Source of the DNA: Microbacterium sp. GCS4
GTDB taxonomy: Bacteria; Actinomycetota; Actinomycetes; Actinomycetales; Microbacteriaceae
NCBI RefSeq assembly: GCF_001262495.1
Contig: NZ_LGYE01000001.1
Coordinates: 1 to 64,000, forward strand
DNA length: 64,000 nucleotides
Direction: 5' to 3'
The notes beneath the pieces are model-generated. The model saw only the letters and a program-made list of their open reading frames with translations. It was not told the DNA's origin and did not search any database. Shown piece after piece: positions 26,603-36,755 of the stretch. Within the stretch, counting starts at the first letter, position 1. Each line of letters starts with the position of its first letter. The position numbers and the translations under genes were made by a program.

Positions 26603-26650
26603 ATGCCTTTCGGCGGTCTGCTTCTTCTTAGCTGCCGCGACGAGTCCTGA
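26603..26650 (+). CDS. leuL: leu leader peptide (four consecutive leucines)
   Basis: A 15-codon frame encodes MPFGGLLLLSCRDES just upstream of leuA. The four leucines are CTG CTT CTT CTT; CTT is a rare codon in this GC-rich genome. A run of the pathway's end-product amino acid in a short frame before the biosynthetic gene is the hallmark of attenuation control. Scarce charged leucine tRNA would stall ribosomes on these codons and change folding of the following RNA. The ATG lies at the predicted transcription start, so translation would begin without a ribosome-binding site. Confidence 0.8.
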   Translation: MPFGGLLLLSCRDES

Positions 26651-26675
26651 GAGCTAGGGCCTTCCTCGTCGCGGC
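26634..26675 (+). promoter_or_regulatory. leuA attenuator hairpin
   Basis: GCCGCGACGAG (26634-26644), within the end of the leader frame, is exactly complementary to CTCGTCGCGGC (26665-26675). Competing pairings exist: GGGCC (26657-26661) with GGCCC (26685-26689), and CTCGTC (26665-26670) with GACGAG (26702-26707) just before leuA. A ribosome stalled on the leucine codons, at 26618-26629, would interfere with the first stem. There is no U-run, so control could be transcriptional or at leuA translation. Confidence 0.6.
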
Positions 26676-26703
26676 GCTCGTGTTGGCCCGAACACATTCC
26701 TGA

Positions 26704-28476
<1,773 letters not shown>

Positions 28477-28524
28477 CGCCGACGCGAGGCAACGCCTGCG
28501 CTCGGCGACGACTCGCCAGACGCT

Positions 28525-28600
28525 GACGCCCCCGCTGCGCTACGAGGCCCCTGCCCAGTCACGCAACTGAGCAGGGGCCTCGTAGCGCAACAGGGGCGTC
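28525..28600. terminator. Very long hairpin between leuA and the TRIC-like channel gene
   Basis: GACGCCCC (28525-28532) pairs with 28593-28600, and inside it the 18-base GCGCTACGAGGCCCCTGC (28537-28554) pairs perfectly with 28571-28588; a further CAGT/ACTG stem lies in the loop. Some 30 base pairs form in 76 bases. It lies between convergent genes and probably terminates both. Confidence 0.7.
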
Positions 28601-28667
28601 GACGGGGCGGCGGGCATCGACGAGTGCGATGCCGAGCAGTGGGGCGAGGCGCGGTTGGCGCTGCGCC

Positions 28668-29363
28668 TCAGTCGAGGCCGGGCTTGACGATCGGGATGAC
28701 CCCGGTCTCGGCGGCGACCTTGCGGCGGTAGAGGCGGCGCTGCTCGGGGAGCGACACGTCGAAGCTCACGGCGAGCACGCGGATGACGGCCGTCACGGCG
28801 ATCCCGAGCACTGCCGCGAGCGGAATCCCCATGCCGAGGGCGTGCGCGATCACGATGAACGCCGACCCACCCCCGGCGGCCACCGCGTAGAGCGACCCCA
28901 CGTGCATGATGGCCGTCGGCAGGCCCATGAGCATGTCGCGCAGGACGCTGCCGCCGACAGCGGCGCACACGCCGATGAACACCGCCGGAACCTCGGGGAT
29001 GCCGAGCGCGAGCGCCTTGCTCGTGCCGAAGGCGCCGAACATGCCGATCACGATCGCGTCGAGCCCGACGATCACCTTGTTCAACCGCGTGAAGAGTCCG
29101 GCGAGCAGCATCCCGAACAGCGCGGCGCCGGTCGCGGTGACGAGATACCACTGGTTCTGCAGCGTCGCCGGGGTCTGGCCGAGCAGGATGTCGCGGATGA
29201 GACCGCCACCCATCCCGATCATGATCCCGATGATCGCGACGCCCAGCCAGTCGAGGCGGCGCTGCCCCTGGAATCCCGAGGCGAACAGTGCGCCCTGGAC
29301 CCCGCCGAGTCCCACGCCGAGGAGATCCGCCCAGAACGGAATGATGAAGAGCGGTTCGGTCAC
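28668..29363 (-). CDS. TRIC cation channel family protein (UPF0126/YicG-like)
   Basis: This 231-residue membrane protein has two repeats of the UPF0126 domain, each of about three helices with a Gly-rich kink ([16 protein letters not shown] and [16 protein letters not shown]), the arrangement of prokaryotic TRIC trimeric cation channels. It probably conducts monovalent cations. The start is GTG at 29361-29363, with GACAAT on the minus strand (29370-29375) six bases upstream. It is divergent from recO with only 34 bases between start codons. Confidence 0.85.
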   Translation of the reverse strand: MTEPLFIIPFWADLLGVGLGGVQGALFASGFQGQRRLDWLGVAIIGIMIGMGGGLIRDILLGQTPATLQNQWYLVTATGAALFGMLLAGLFTRLNKVIVGLDAIVIGMFGAFGTSKALALGIPEVPAVFIGVCAAVGGSVLRDMLMGLPTAIMHVGSLYAVAAGGGSAFIVIAHALGMGIPLAAVLGIAVTAVIRVLAVSFDVSLPEQRRLYRRKVAAETGVIPIVKPGLD

Positions 29364-29369
29364 CCGTCC

Positions 29370-29391
29370 ATTGTCGCGCACGGAGGATAAT
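29370..29391. promoter_or_regulatory. Divergent leaderless promoters for the TRIC-like gene and recO
   Basis: Two -10 hexamers lie inside the 34-base gap: GACAAT on the minus strand (29370-29375) and GATAAT on the plus strand (29386-29391). Each ends exactly six bases before its GTG start codon. Each -35 region must lie inside the other gene's coding sequence. Confidence 0.5.
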
Positions 29392-29397
29392 CGAGGG

Positions 29398-30141
29398 GTG
29401 CCCACGTATCGAGACGAAGCAGTGATCCTGCGCACCCACAAACTGGGTGAGGCCGATCGCATCGTCACGATGCTGTCCCGGCGTCATGGCAAGGTGCGCG
29501 CGGTCGCGAAAGGCGTGCGACGGACCTCGTCGAAGTTCGGCTCGCGGCTCGAGCCGTTCATGGTCGCCGACGTGCAGCTGTATCAGGGTCGCTCGCTCGA
29601 CATCGTGCAGCAGGCCGAGTCGCTCGGTGCGTACGGCGCCGATATCGCCTCGCACTACGACCGGTTCACCTCGGCGAGTGCGATGGTCGAGACGGCCGAT
29701 CGGCTCAGCGACTCGGAGGCCACACCCGAGCAGTACCTCCTCCTGGTGGGCGGGCTGCGAGCGCTGTCCCGCGGAGAGCACGCGCCGCGCAGCATCCTCG
29801 ACTCGTACCTTCTGCGCGTCATGGCGCTGTCGGGCTGGGCGCCCTCGCTCGGAGACTGCGCCCGCTGCGGAGCTCCGGGACCGCACACGACGTTCGTCGC
29901 CCAGCTGGGCGGCCTGGTGTGCCGTAACGACGCCCCGGCCGGCAGCCCGCGCATCGCCGACCGCACGCTCGAACTCCTCCGCTCGCTCATGGCGGGGGAG
30001 TGGGACGTGATCGACTCCGCATCCGTCGCCGAGACCTCCGCGGCCTCGGGCCTCATCGCCGCCTACGTCCAGTGGCACCTGGAGCGCGGCATCCGCTCGC
30101 TCGCGCATGTGAAAGACGACCCTCGAGAAGGAGCACGGTGA
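29398..30141 (+). CDS. recO: DNA repair protein RecO
   Basis: RecO works with RecR/RecF to load RecA at single-stranded gaps. The 247-residue protein has the N-terminal OB domain ([20 protein letters not shown], then [15 protein letters not shown]) and the C-terminal zinc region with CARCGAPG and a later Cys in [11 protein letters not shown]. The GTG at 29398 gives the standard N-terminus ([12 protein letters not shown]) and lies six bases after a -10-like GATAAT. The stop overlaps the uppS start by three bases. Confidence 0.95.
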   Translation: MPTYRDEAVILRTHKLGEADRIVTMLSRRHGKVRAVAKGVRRTSSKFGSRLEPFMVADVQLYQGRSLDIVQQAESLGAYGADIASHYDRFTSASAMVETADRLSDSEATPEQYLLLVGGLRALSRGEHAPRSILDSYLLRVMALSGWAPSLGDCARCGAPGPHTTFVAQLGGLVCRNDAPAGSPRIADRTLELLRSLMAGEWDVIDSASVAETSAASGLIAAYVQWHLERGIRSLAHVKDDPREGAR

Positions 30142-30941
30142 GTCCCAAGCCGTACACGCACAAGGATGCCGTGGCCTACCGCCCGCTCGACTGGACGGGC
30201 GTGTACCCGCCGACCTTCCCCGCCGTGCCCGAGCACGTCGCGATCGTCATGGACGGCAACGGCCGGTGGGCGAACCGCCGGGGACTCACCCGCATCGAGG
30301 GGCACAAGGCGGGCGAGGAGGTGCTGCTCGACGTCGTCGCGGGCGCCATCCAGGCCGGGGTGAAACATCTGTCGGTCTACGCGTTCTCGACCGAGAACTG
30401 GGCGCGGTCGCCCGAGGAGGTCCGCTTCCTCATGGGCTACAACCGCGACGTGCTGCACCGCCGCCGCGATCAGCTCAACGAGTGGAATGTGCGCATCCGC
30501 TGGGCCGGCCGCAAGCCGCGTCTGTGGGGCAGCGTGATCACCGAGCTGCAGCGCGCCGAGGAGCTGACGAAGAAGAACACCGGGCTGACGCTCACGATGT
30601 GCGTGAACTACGGCGGGCGGGTCGAGATCGTCGACGCGGTGCGCTCTATCGCCGCCGACGTGGCCGCGGGACGGGTCAGGCCGAACGCGATCACCGAGAA
30701 GATGATCCGCCGCCACCTCTACGTGCCGGACATGCCCGATGTCGACCTGTTCCTGCGCAGCTCCGGGGAGCAGCGCACCTCGAACTTCCTGCTCTGGGAG
30801 TCGGCCTACGCGGAGATGGTGTTCCTCGAGACCCTGTGGCCGGACTTCTCGCGAGAGGAGCTGTGGCGGGCGATCGGGATCTACCTGTCTCGCGACCGGC
30901 GGTTCGGCGGCGCGATCGACACCCCCGACGCCCCGGCCTGA
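30138..30941 (+). CDS. uppS: Isoprenyl (undecaprenyl/decaprenyl) diphosphate synthase
   Basis: This cis-prenyltransferase makes the long polyprenyl diphosphate carrier for cell-wall synthesis. The 267-residue protein has the signature [14 protein letters not shown] near residues 38-51, with the catalytic Asp, then STENWARS and the C-terminal [19 protein letters not shown]. The start is GTG, overlapping the recO stop, with GAAGGAG upstream. recO-uppS is the usual actinobacterial pair. Its last 61 bases overlap the convergent kinase-like gene. Confidence 0.95.
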   Translation: MSPKPYTHKDAVAYRPLDWTGVYPPTFPAVPEHVAIVMDGNGRWANRRGLTRIEGHKAGEEVLLDVVAGAIQAGVKHLSVYAFSTENWARSPEEVRFLMGYNRDVLHRRRDQLNEWNVRIRWAGRKPRLWGSVITELQRAEELTKKNTGLTLTMCVNYGGRVEIVDAVRSIAADVAAGRVRPNAITEKMIRRHLYVPDMPDVDLFLRSSGEQRTSNFLLWESAYAEMVFLETLWPDFSREELWRAIGIYLSRDRRFGGAIDTPDAPA

Positions 30942-31492
30942 GCCCGCAGCCACCGCTCGGTCTCGCGGGGGTGGCGCAGGCGCACGATCGTCAGGTGCGG
31001 GAACTCGACCTCGGCCTCCGGCATCCGCTCGGTCCATTTGTGGAGCGTCTTCGTCTGCCAGGCGAGGATGTTCTCCTCGGGGGCACCGCGGAACATCCTC
31101 CAGATCGGCTTCTCGACGTTGCCGTTGTACATCCTCGTGCGCAGGATGCTGCGGCTCAGCGTCCGCCGCAGCAGGCGGGAGCGCACCACCCGGTACGGGT
31201 AGTCGAGCCAGATCACCAGGTGCGCCCGGGGCGTGAGGATCAGATCGGTGCCCTTGCTCGTGTACTGCCACTCGGTGACCCAGCGGTCCTCGGCGGCGAA
31301 CGCGCGCACGTCGTCGATGAACGTCGGCCGCGGCGTCCAGCCCTCCCCGTGGAACAGTCCGTCGATCTCGGTGTGGCGGAGACCCCACAGCGCGGCGATG
31401 CGACGCGAGAGCGTCGTCTTTCCGGAGCCGGTCACGCCCGCGACCAGCACGCGCTCGGGCACGCGCGGGAGCGGATCGTCGGCGGAGAGCAT
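30881..31492 (-). CDS. P-loop kinase-like protein (adenylate kinase/FlaR type)
   Basis: This 203-residue protein has Walker A GVTGSGKT at residues 19-26 and resembles the adenylate-kinase-like proteins annotated as topology modulation or FlaR-related, including [11 protein letters not shown] after the first helix, the VIWLDYP strand and the Arg-rich [17 protein letters not shown] segment. The substrate is unknown. TAGGAT on the minus strand (31499-31504) is exactly six bases before the ATG, suggesting leaderless transcription. It overlaps uppS by 61 bases in the convergent direction. Confidence 0.8.
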   Translation of the reverse strand: MLSADDPLPRVPERVLVAGVTGSGKTTLSRRIAALWGLRHTEIDGLFHGEGWTPRPTFIDDVRAFAAEDRWVTEWQYTSKGTDLILTPRAHLVIWLDYPYRVVRSRLLRRTLSRSILRTRMYNGNVEKPIWRMFRGAPEENILAWQTKTLHKWTERMPEAEVEFPHLTIVRLRHPRETERWLRAQAGASGVSIAPPNRRSRDR

Positions 31493-31546
31493 CCGAGAAT
31501 CCTACCGACCGGAATAGGCCGGTCGGAGATGCGGTTGGATGACAGT

Positions 31547-32239
31547 GTGACTGACGCCATCTCCATCGACATCTGGTCCGACATCGCCTGCCCCTGGTGC
31601 TACATCGGCAAGCGCAACCTCGAGAAGGGCCTGGAAGCCGTCGCCGGCGACGATGACGCCCCTCAGGTGAACATCACCTTCCACTCGTTCGAGCTCTCTC
31701 CCGACACCCCCGTCGACTTCGACGGCGACGAGGTCGACTTCCTCGCCGGTCACAAGGGCATGCCGCGCGAGCAGGTCGAGCAGATGCTGTCGCACGTCAC
31801 CGGCGTGGCCGAGAACGCCGGCCTGCAGTACCGTTTCGACCTGCTGCAGCACACGAACACGGTCAAGGCGCACGAGCTTCTGCACTTCGCGAAGGCGAAC
31901 GACCTGCAGCACGAGATGGAGGAGCGGCTGATGTCCGCATACTTCACCGAGGGCAAGCACGTCGGTCGGGTCGACGACCTCGTGGAGCTCGCCGTCGAGG
32001 TGGGTCTGGATGCCGACGCAGCCCGCGAGGCCCTCGAGTCCTCCCGTCACCTGCAGGACGTCCGTCAGGATCAGGCGCAGGCTCAGGCCTACGGCATCCA
32101 GGGCGTCCCGTTCTTCGTGATCGACGGCCAGTACGGCATCAGCGGCGCCCAGCCGCCCGCCGCCTTCGAGAACGTCCTGCGCGACCTCTGGGCCAAGCGC
32201 GGCGCTCCCGAGGCCGAGCCGGAGACCGCCTCGGCCTGA
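31547..32239 (+). CDS. DsbA family oxidoreductase (FrnE-like)
   Basis: This 230-residue thioredoxin-fold protein has CPWC at residues 15-18 (SDIACPWCYIGKR) and the cis-Pro region GVPFFVIDGQYGISGAQPP, the pattern of the FrnE subgroup. It lacks a signal peptide, so it acts in the cytoplasm, probably as a disulfide reductase/isomerase. GTG at 31547 is chosen because TTGGAT lies six bases upstream and no ribosome-binding site is near; an in-frame ATG at 31529 would add six residues. Confidence 0.85.
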   Translation: MTDAISIDIWSDIACPWCYIGKRNLEKGLEAVAGDDDAPQVNITFHSFELSPDTPVDFDGDEVDFLAGHKGMPREQVEQMLSHVTGVAENAGLQYRFDLLQHTNTVKAHELLHFAKANDLQHEMEERLMSAYFTEGKHVGRVDDLVELAVEVGLDADAAREALESSRHLQDVRQDQAQAQAYGIQGVPFFVIDGQYGISGAQPPAAFENVLRDLWAKRGAPEAEPETASA

Positions 32240-32250
32240 GGACTGTTCAC

Positions 32251-32291
32251 GCAGAGGGGCGTCGGGACTTCAGCTCCCGACGCCCCTCTGC
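32251..32291. terminator. Bidirectional terminator
   Basis: A perfect 17-base stem (GCAGAGGGGCGTCGGGA and its complement) with a seven-base loop lies 11 bases after the FrnE-like stop and 11 before the convergent phosphoesterase stop. Confidence 0.88.
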
Positions 32292-32302
32292 TCGTCCGAG
32301 CG

Positions 32303-33517
32303 TCAGATCCTCTCCTGCTTCGGAGCCAGCGAAAGCGGCTCCATCGGCTGGTCGTCCGCGGTGAGGTCGATCCCGAGATCGCGGGCGTACACGACCCGCG
32401 TCGCGATCGCCACCGCGTCACCCGTCTCGGTGAGCTCGAACACTCGACCGCCCCGCATGCGATTGCGCTCGGCGCCGTCGAGGCCATACGCGCCGAACCC
32501 CGTGCCGGGTGCGTAGCCGAGCTTCACTCCGTAGTAATCGCCGACATAGTCGTTGACGTGATCGTGTCCGACGAAGACGCCCTTCACGTCGCCGCGCTCG
32601 AGGATCGCATTGAACATCCCCGAGTTGAACGGACCCGGGCACTCGTCCTCATTCCGTTCGCCGACGATCCCGTGGCGGGCGCGACCGCGCGCGGCGTCGG
32701 CCTCGGTGCGAGTGTCGACGCCGCCCCACCACATGAACCGGTGCTCCCATAGGGCGATATGCAGGAACATGAGCCCCGGCACCTTCGCTCCGCGCCGCTT
32801 CTCGAGCTCCTGCGACTGCTGGCGGTACCAGGCGACCTGATCCATGCGCACCCAATCCCAGGTGGGGTAGCCGGCGAAGTCCTGGCCGTTCAGTGCCTCG
32901 GGGGCGTAGCGGCCGGAGTCCATCAGCCACAGGGCGAAGGCCTCCCTGTTCTTCTTCGCGGAGGAGGCGATCGTCGCGATCGTGTTGCTGGTGCCGGTCA
33001 CGCCGCGGGTGCTCTCGGCGTTCATGTTGTAGTCGTACGAGCGGTAGATCGCCAGCATCCCCGCCTCGTCGACCCCCGACTGAGGCAGGGAGTCCTCGTC
33101 GTGATTCCCGAAGGTAACGGCCCACGGGATCTGACGGGACTCCATCGGCCAGACGACGTTGTTGATCGCCTGCTTGACGGCGAGCCGGGTCTCGCATCCC
33201 CCGGTGATGACATCGCCGTTGATGACCACGAAGTCCGGCGTCTCCTGATCGAGCACCTTCTCGATGAGTTCCACCGTGCGACGGTCGGTGAGCTCGTCGT
33301 CCTGCGTGTCGTTGAACTGCACGACCTTGAAGGTTCCGTCGGTGCGGAACTGCAGCCGTCCGACCTTGCCCGGCTTCGTCGGCCGCGCAGACGACGAGGC
33401 GTCGGGGCTCGCAGAAGCGTTCTCCGGCGCGGCGCCGAGCGGGAGAGCGGTGCTGAGCGCACCGAGCGCGCCTGCGGTCAGGACGGTCCGTCGGCTGATC
33501 GGCATGGTGTCGGGCAT
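32303..33517 (-). CDS. Tat-exported metallophosphoesterase
   Basis: This 404-residue protein has a twin-arginine signal (ISRRTVLTAGALGAL, Arg9-Arg10) and a calcineurin-like phosphoesterase domain: VINGDVITGG, TFGNHDED, and VGHDHVNDYVG. It looks most like the Icc/purple-acid-phosphatase 29-like group. The first metal motif reads FNDTQ, so Gln stands where D-x-H normally has His. It should act outside the cytoplasm on a phosphate ester of unknown kind. AGGAGA lies before the ATG. Confidence 0.85.
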   Translation of the reverse strand: MPDTMPISRRTVLTAGALGALSTALPLGAAPENASASPDASSSARPTKPGKVGRLQFRTDGTFKVVQFNDTQDDELTDRRTVELIEKVLDQETPDFVVINGDVITGGCETRLAVKQAINNVVWPMESRQIPWAVTFGNHDEDSLPQSGVDEAGMLAIYRSYDYNMNAESTRGVTGTSNTIATIASSAKKNREAFALWLMDSGRYAPEALNGQDFAGYPTWDWVRMDQVAWYRQQSQELEKRRGAKVPGLMFLHIALWEHRFMWWGGVDTRTEADAARGRARHGIVGERNEDECPGPFNSGMFNAILERGDVKGVFVGHDHVNDYVGDYYGVKLGYAPGTGFGAYGLDGAERNRMRGGRVFELTETGDAVAIATRVVYARDLGIDLTADDQPMEPLSLAPKQERI

Positions 33518-33674
33518 GGTCGGTCTCCTTGTCGTCGAGCGGCTGTCGCCGCGGCGAGACTACGGAGGATGCATGGCCGTGAACCGACCGACAGGTGAAC
33601 GCGGCTTCCGACCGTCGCCTGAGAGGCGGGATGCGCGGGTGACGCCCAGATGAACCGGGCGGTCGCCGCGTCGC

Positions 33675-34166
33675 CTAGCGGGTCAGCGCGGACTCGATCG
33701 CGCCGACGATCGCGGGGTCGTCCGGCTTCTGCTTGGGGCGGAAGCGGATGACGTCGCCGTCGGGCAGCACGAGGAACTTCTCGAAGTTCCACTCGACGCG
33801 ACCGGCCTTGCCCCCGGCATCCTCGGTCTGCTTCAGCGCCTTGTAGAGGTCGGCGGCGTTCCGGCCGTTGACCTTGACCTTGTCGTTGATCGGGAAGGTC
33901 ACGCCGTACGTCGTGGAGCAGAAGTCGAGGATCTGCTCCATCGACCCGGGCTCCTGACCGAAGAACTGGTTGCACGGGAACCCCACGACGCTGAATCCGC
34001 GGTCGCCGTAGAGGCGCTGCAGCTCCTCGAGCTGCTCGTACTGCGGGGTGAGTCCGCACTTCGAGGCGACGTTCACGACGAGCACCACATCGCCCAGATC
34101 GTCGAGCGTCTTCTCGTTGCCGTCGGCGTCGAGGAAGGGGATGGAACGCACTGCGGGATCGGTCAT
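33675..34166 (-). CDS. Glutathione peroxidase family protein (Cys type)
   Basis: This 163-residue peroxidase has the active-site region NVASKCGLTPQYEQL with Cys37 in place of selenocysteine, GFPCNQFFGQEPG with the catalytic Gln, and VEWNFEKFLV with the conserved Trp-Asn. It reduces hydroperoxides, probably using thioredoxin or mycothiol-linked donors, since actinobacteria generally lack glutathione. The ATG at 34166 is chosen because TAAGCT on the minus strand (34173-34178) lies exactly six bases upstream. It is divergent from dusB. Confidence 0.9.
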   Translation of the reverse strand: MTDPAVRSIPFLDADGNEKTLDDLGDVVLVVNVASKCGLTPQYEQLEELQRLYGDRGFSVVGFPCNQFFGQEPGSMEQILDFCSTTYGVTFPINDKVKVNGRNAADLYKALKQTEDAGGKAGRVEWNFEKFLVLPDGDVIRFRPKQKPDDPAIVGAIESALTR

Positions 34167-34225
34167 GTTCACAGCTTAGGTCGATGCGCCGCCACGGGCT
34201 CCGTGTCTGGGAGAATGGACGGGTC

Positions 34226-35380
34226 ATGACTGTCGCAACCGCCCCCGTTCCCACCCTCCGCATCGGCCCGATCGCGCTCGACGTGCCCGTCGTCCTCGCG
34301 CCCATGGCGGGGATCACGAACACGGCGTTCCGTCGGCTCTGCCGCGAGTACGGCGCCGGCCTCTACGTGAGCGAGATGATCACGTCGCGCGCGCTCGTCG
34401 AACGCAACGAGACCACCATGCGCCTCATCCGCCATCACGAGTCCGAGACCCCGCGCTCGATCCAGCTGTACGGCGTCGACCCCAAGACGATCGCGGATGC
34501 CGTGCGCATCATCGTCGCCGAGGACCACGCCGACCACATCGACCTGAACTTCGGCTGCCCCGTGCCCAAGGTCACCCGCAAGGGCGGAGGCGCGGCTCTG
34601 CCGTGGAAGTCCTCGCTGTTCGCGGACATCGTGACCCAGGCCGTCAAGGCGGCGGGCGACATCCCGCTGACGGTCAAGATGCGCAAGGGCATCGACCCCG
34701 ACCACCTGACGTTCCTCGATGCAGGACGCGCCGCGGAGGATGCGGGGGCCGCGGCGGTCGCACTGCACGCCCGCACCGCGAGCGAGTTCTACTCGGGCTT
34801 CGCCGACTGGAACGCGATCGGCGAGCTCAAGCAGGCCGTCACCAGCATCCCCGTGCTCGGCAACGGCGACATCTGGTCGGCCGACGACGCTGTGCGGATG
34901 ATGGCGCAGACAGACTGCGACGGTGTTGTCGTCGGCCGAGGCTGCCTCGGGCGTCCCTGGCTGTTCGGTGAGCTCGCGAACGCGTTCGGCGGCGAGGGCA
35001 AGACCGTCGACGCGACGCTCGGGTTCGTCGCCGACGCGTTCAAGCGCCACGCCGAGCTGCTCGTCGAGTTCTTCGAGGACGAGGACCGCGGATGCCGCGA
35101 CGTCCGCAAGCACGTCGCCTGGTACTTCAAGGGCTACCCGGTCGGCGGCGACATCCGCACCGGCCTCGCGACGGCATCCAGCCTCCAGGAGATCGACGAC
35201 CTGCTCGGGCAGCTCGATCACTCGGCTCCCTACCCCGGTGCGGATGCCGAAGGCCAGCGCGGCCGGTCCGGGCGACCCAAGCGTCCCGCGCTGCCCGACA
35301 AGTGGTTGGAGTCGCGCGAGCTCGCGGCGTCGGCATCCGAGATGATGCGAGGTGCGGAGATCGAGAACAGTGGTGGCTGA
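34226..35380 (+). CDS. dusB: tRNA-dihydrouridine synthase
   Basis: DusB reduces specific uridines of tRNA to dihydrouridine using FMN and NADPH. The 384-residue TIM-barrel protein has LAPMAGITNTAFRRLCREY at the N-terminus, DLNFGCPVPKVTRKGGGAAL with the catalytic Cys, and VVGRGCLGRPW in the phosphate-binding region. The ATG at 34226 is preferred to an earlier start; GAGAAT (34211-34216) lies nine bases upstream. Its 3' end overlaps the dgt start by 11 bases. Confidence 0.94.
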   Translation: MTVATAPVPTLRIGPIALDVPVVLAPMAGITNTAFRRLCREYGAGLYVSEMITSRALVERNETTMRLIRHHESETPRSIQLYGVDPKTIADAVRIIVAEDHADHIDLNFGCPVPKVTRKGGGAALPWKSSLFADIVTQAVKAAGDIPLTVKMRKGIDPDHLTFLDAGRAAEDAGAAAVALHARTASEFYSGFADWNAIGELKQAVTSIPVLGNGDIWSADDAVRMMAQTDCDGVVVGRGCLGRPWLFGELANAFGGEGKTVDATLGFVADAFKRHAELLVEFFEDEDRGCRDVRKHVAWYFKGYPVGGDIRTGLATASSLQEIDDLLGQLDHSAPYPGADAEGQRGRSGRPKRPALPDKWLESRELAASASEMMRGAEIENSGG

Positions 35381-36755
35381 GGCTCGGGCGTCTGCCCGGG
35401 CGGACGGCTACGACCAGCGCGACGCCGAGCGCTTCTTCGCGGAGACACATCGATCCGAGCGCGACGACTTCGCGCGCGACCGCGCCCGCGTCCTCCACTC
35501 CGCGGCGCTGCGCCGGCTGGCCGCCAAGACGCAGGTGCTCAGTCCCGCCAGCACCGCCGACTTCGCCCGCAACCGGCTCACGCACTCGCTCGAGGTCGCG
35601 CAGGTGGGGCGCGAGCTCGCCACCGCGCTCGGAGTCTCCGCAGACGTCGTCGACACCGCGTGCCTGAGCCACGACCTCGGTCATCCGCCGTTCGGCCACA
35701 ACGGGGAGCGGGCGCTCAACGAGTGGGCAGAGCCCATCGGCGGTTTCGAGGGCAACGCGCAGTCGCTGCGCATCCTCACACGGCTCGAGGCCAAGGTGAT
35801 CGACGACGACGGGCACTCCGTGGGGCTCAACCTCACCCGCGCGAGCCTCGACGCGACGTGCAAGTACCCGTGGACCGTCGACAGCCCCGTCCCCGATCCC
35901 GGAGGTCGTCTCAAGTTCGGCGTGTACCCCGACGACGAGGCGGTGTTCCGCTGGATGCGTGAGGGGGCGACCAAGCGCCTGCGCTGCATCGAGGCCGAGA
36001 TCATGGACCTATCCGACGACATCGGCTACTCCGTGCACGACTTCGAGGACGCGATCGTCAACGGCTACGTCGACGTCGCACAGCTCTCCGACCCCCGCGC
36101 GCACGAGGCGCTGATCGACCGCATCCAGCAGTGGGTCGGCTACGACTTCACACGCGACGAACTCGCCGACGCCCTGTACCGCCTGTCGTCGCAGCCCATG
36201 TGGCTCACCTCGTTCGACCGCTCCCGCCGCGACCTCGCGAACCTCAAGAACCTGACGAGCGACCTGATCGGCCGCTTCGCCCGCGCCGCGGTCTCCGCGA
36301 CCCGCGACGCGTACGCCGGACCGGTGCTCGTGCGCTACAACGCGCACGTGGTCGTGCCGCGCGTGGTCGAGGCCGAGATCGCGGTGCTCAAGGGCATCAT
36401 GGGCCAGGCGATCGTGACGATCGAAGCGCGCAAGGGTGTTTACAAGGAGCAGCGTCGAGTGCTCACCCGTCTCGCCGACGCCCTGTGGTCGACGGATGCG
36501 CTGTGGTCGGCCGGCGCCGACGTGCTCGAACCGGCGTTCTCCGCCGACTTCCGCGCCGCGACGTCTGATGCCGAGCGCGCGCGCGTGGTCGTCGACCAGA
36601 TCGCCAGCCTCACCGACCAGAGCGCGATCGACTGGCACAACCGACTCGTGGGAGAGATCGACCCAGCCGAGGTGGGCATCTGGACGCCGCGTCACGCACG
36701 CCCCGGCGCTCGCGTGCACACGCCTCCGGCCGCGGTCATCGAAGGCGCGCGCTGA
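35370..36755 (+). CDS. dgt: Deoxyguanosinetriphosphate triphosphohydrolase-like protein
   Basis: This HD-domain enzyme hydrolyses dNTPs to deoxynucleoside and triphosphate. The 461-residue protein has SHDLGHPPFGHNGE with the HD metal pair and the upstream His in NRLTHSLEV. GTG at 35370 is chosen from two adjacent GTGs, with GGAG about ten bases upstream; 35373 is equally possible. The start overlaps dusB and the stop overlaps the dnaG ATG by one base (TGATG). dgt-dnaG is a standard actinobacterial pair. Confidence 0.93.
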   Translation: MVAEARASARADGYDQRDAERFFAETHRSERDDFARDRARVLHSAALRRLAAKTQVLSPASTADFARNRLTHSLEVAQVGRELATALGVSADVVDTACLSHDLGHPPFGHNGERALNEWAEPIGGFEGNAQSLRILTRLEAKVIDDDGHSVGLNLTRASLDATCKYPWTVDSPVPDPGGRLKFGVYPDDEAVFRWMREGATKRLRCIEAEIMDLSDDIGYSVHDFEDAIVNGYVDVAQLSDPRAHEALIDRIQQWVGYDFTRDELADALYRLSSQPMWLTSFDRSRRDLANLKNLTSDLIGRFARAAVSATRDAYAGPVLVRYNAHVVVPRVVEAEIAVLKGIMGQAIVTIEARKGVYKEQRRVLTRLADALWSTDALWSAGADVLEPAFSADFRAATSDAERARVVVDQIASLTDQSAIDWHNRLVGEIDPAEVGIWTPRHARPGARVHTPPAAVIEGAR

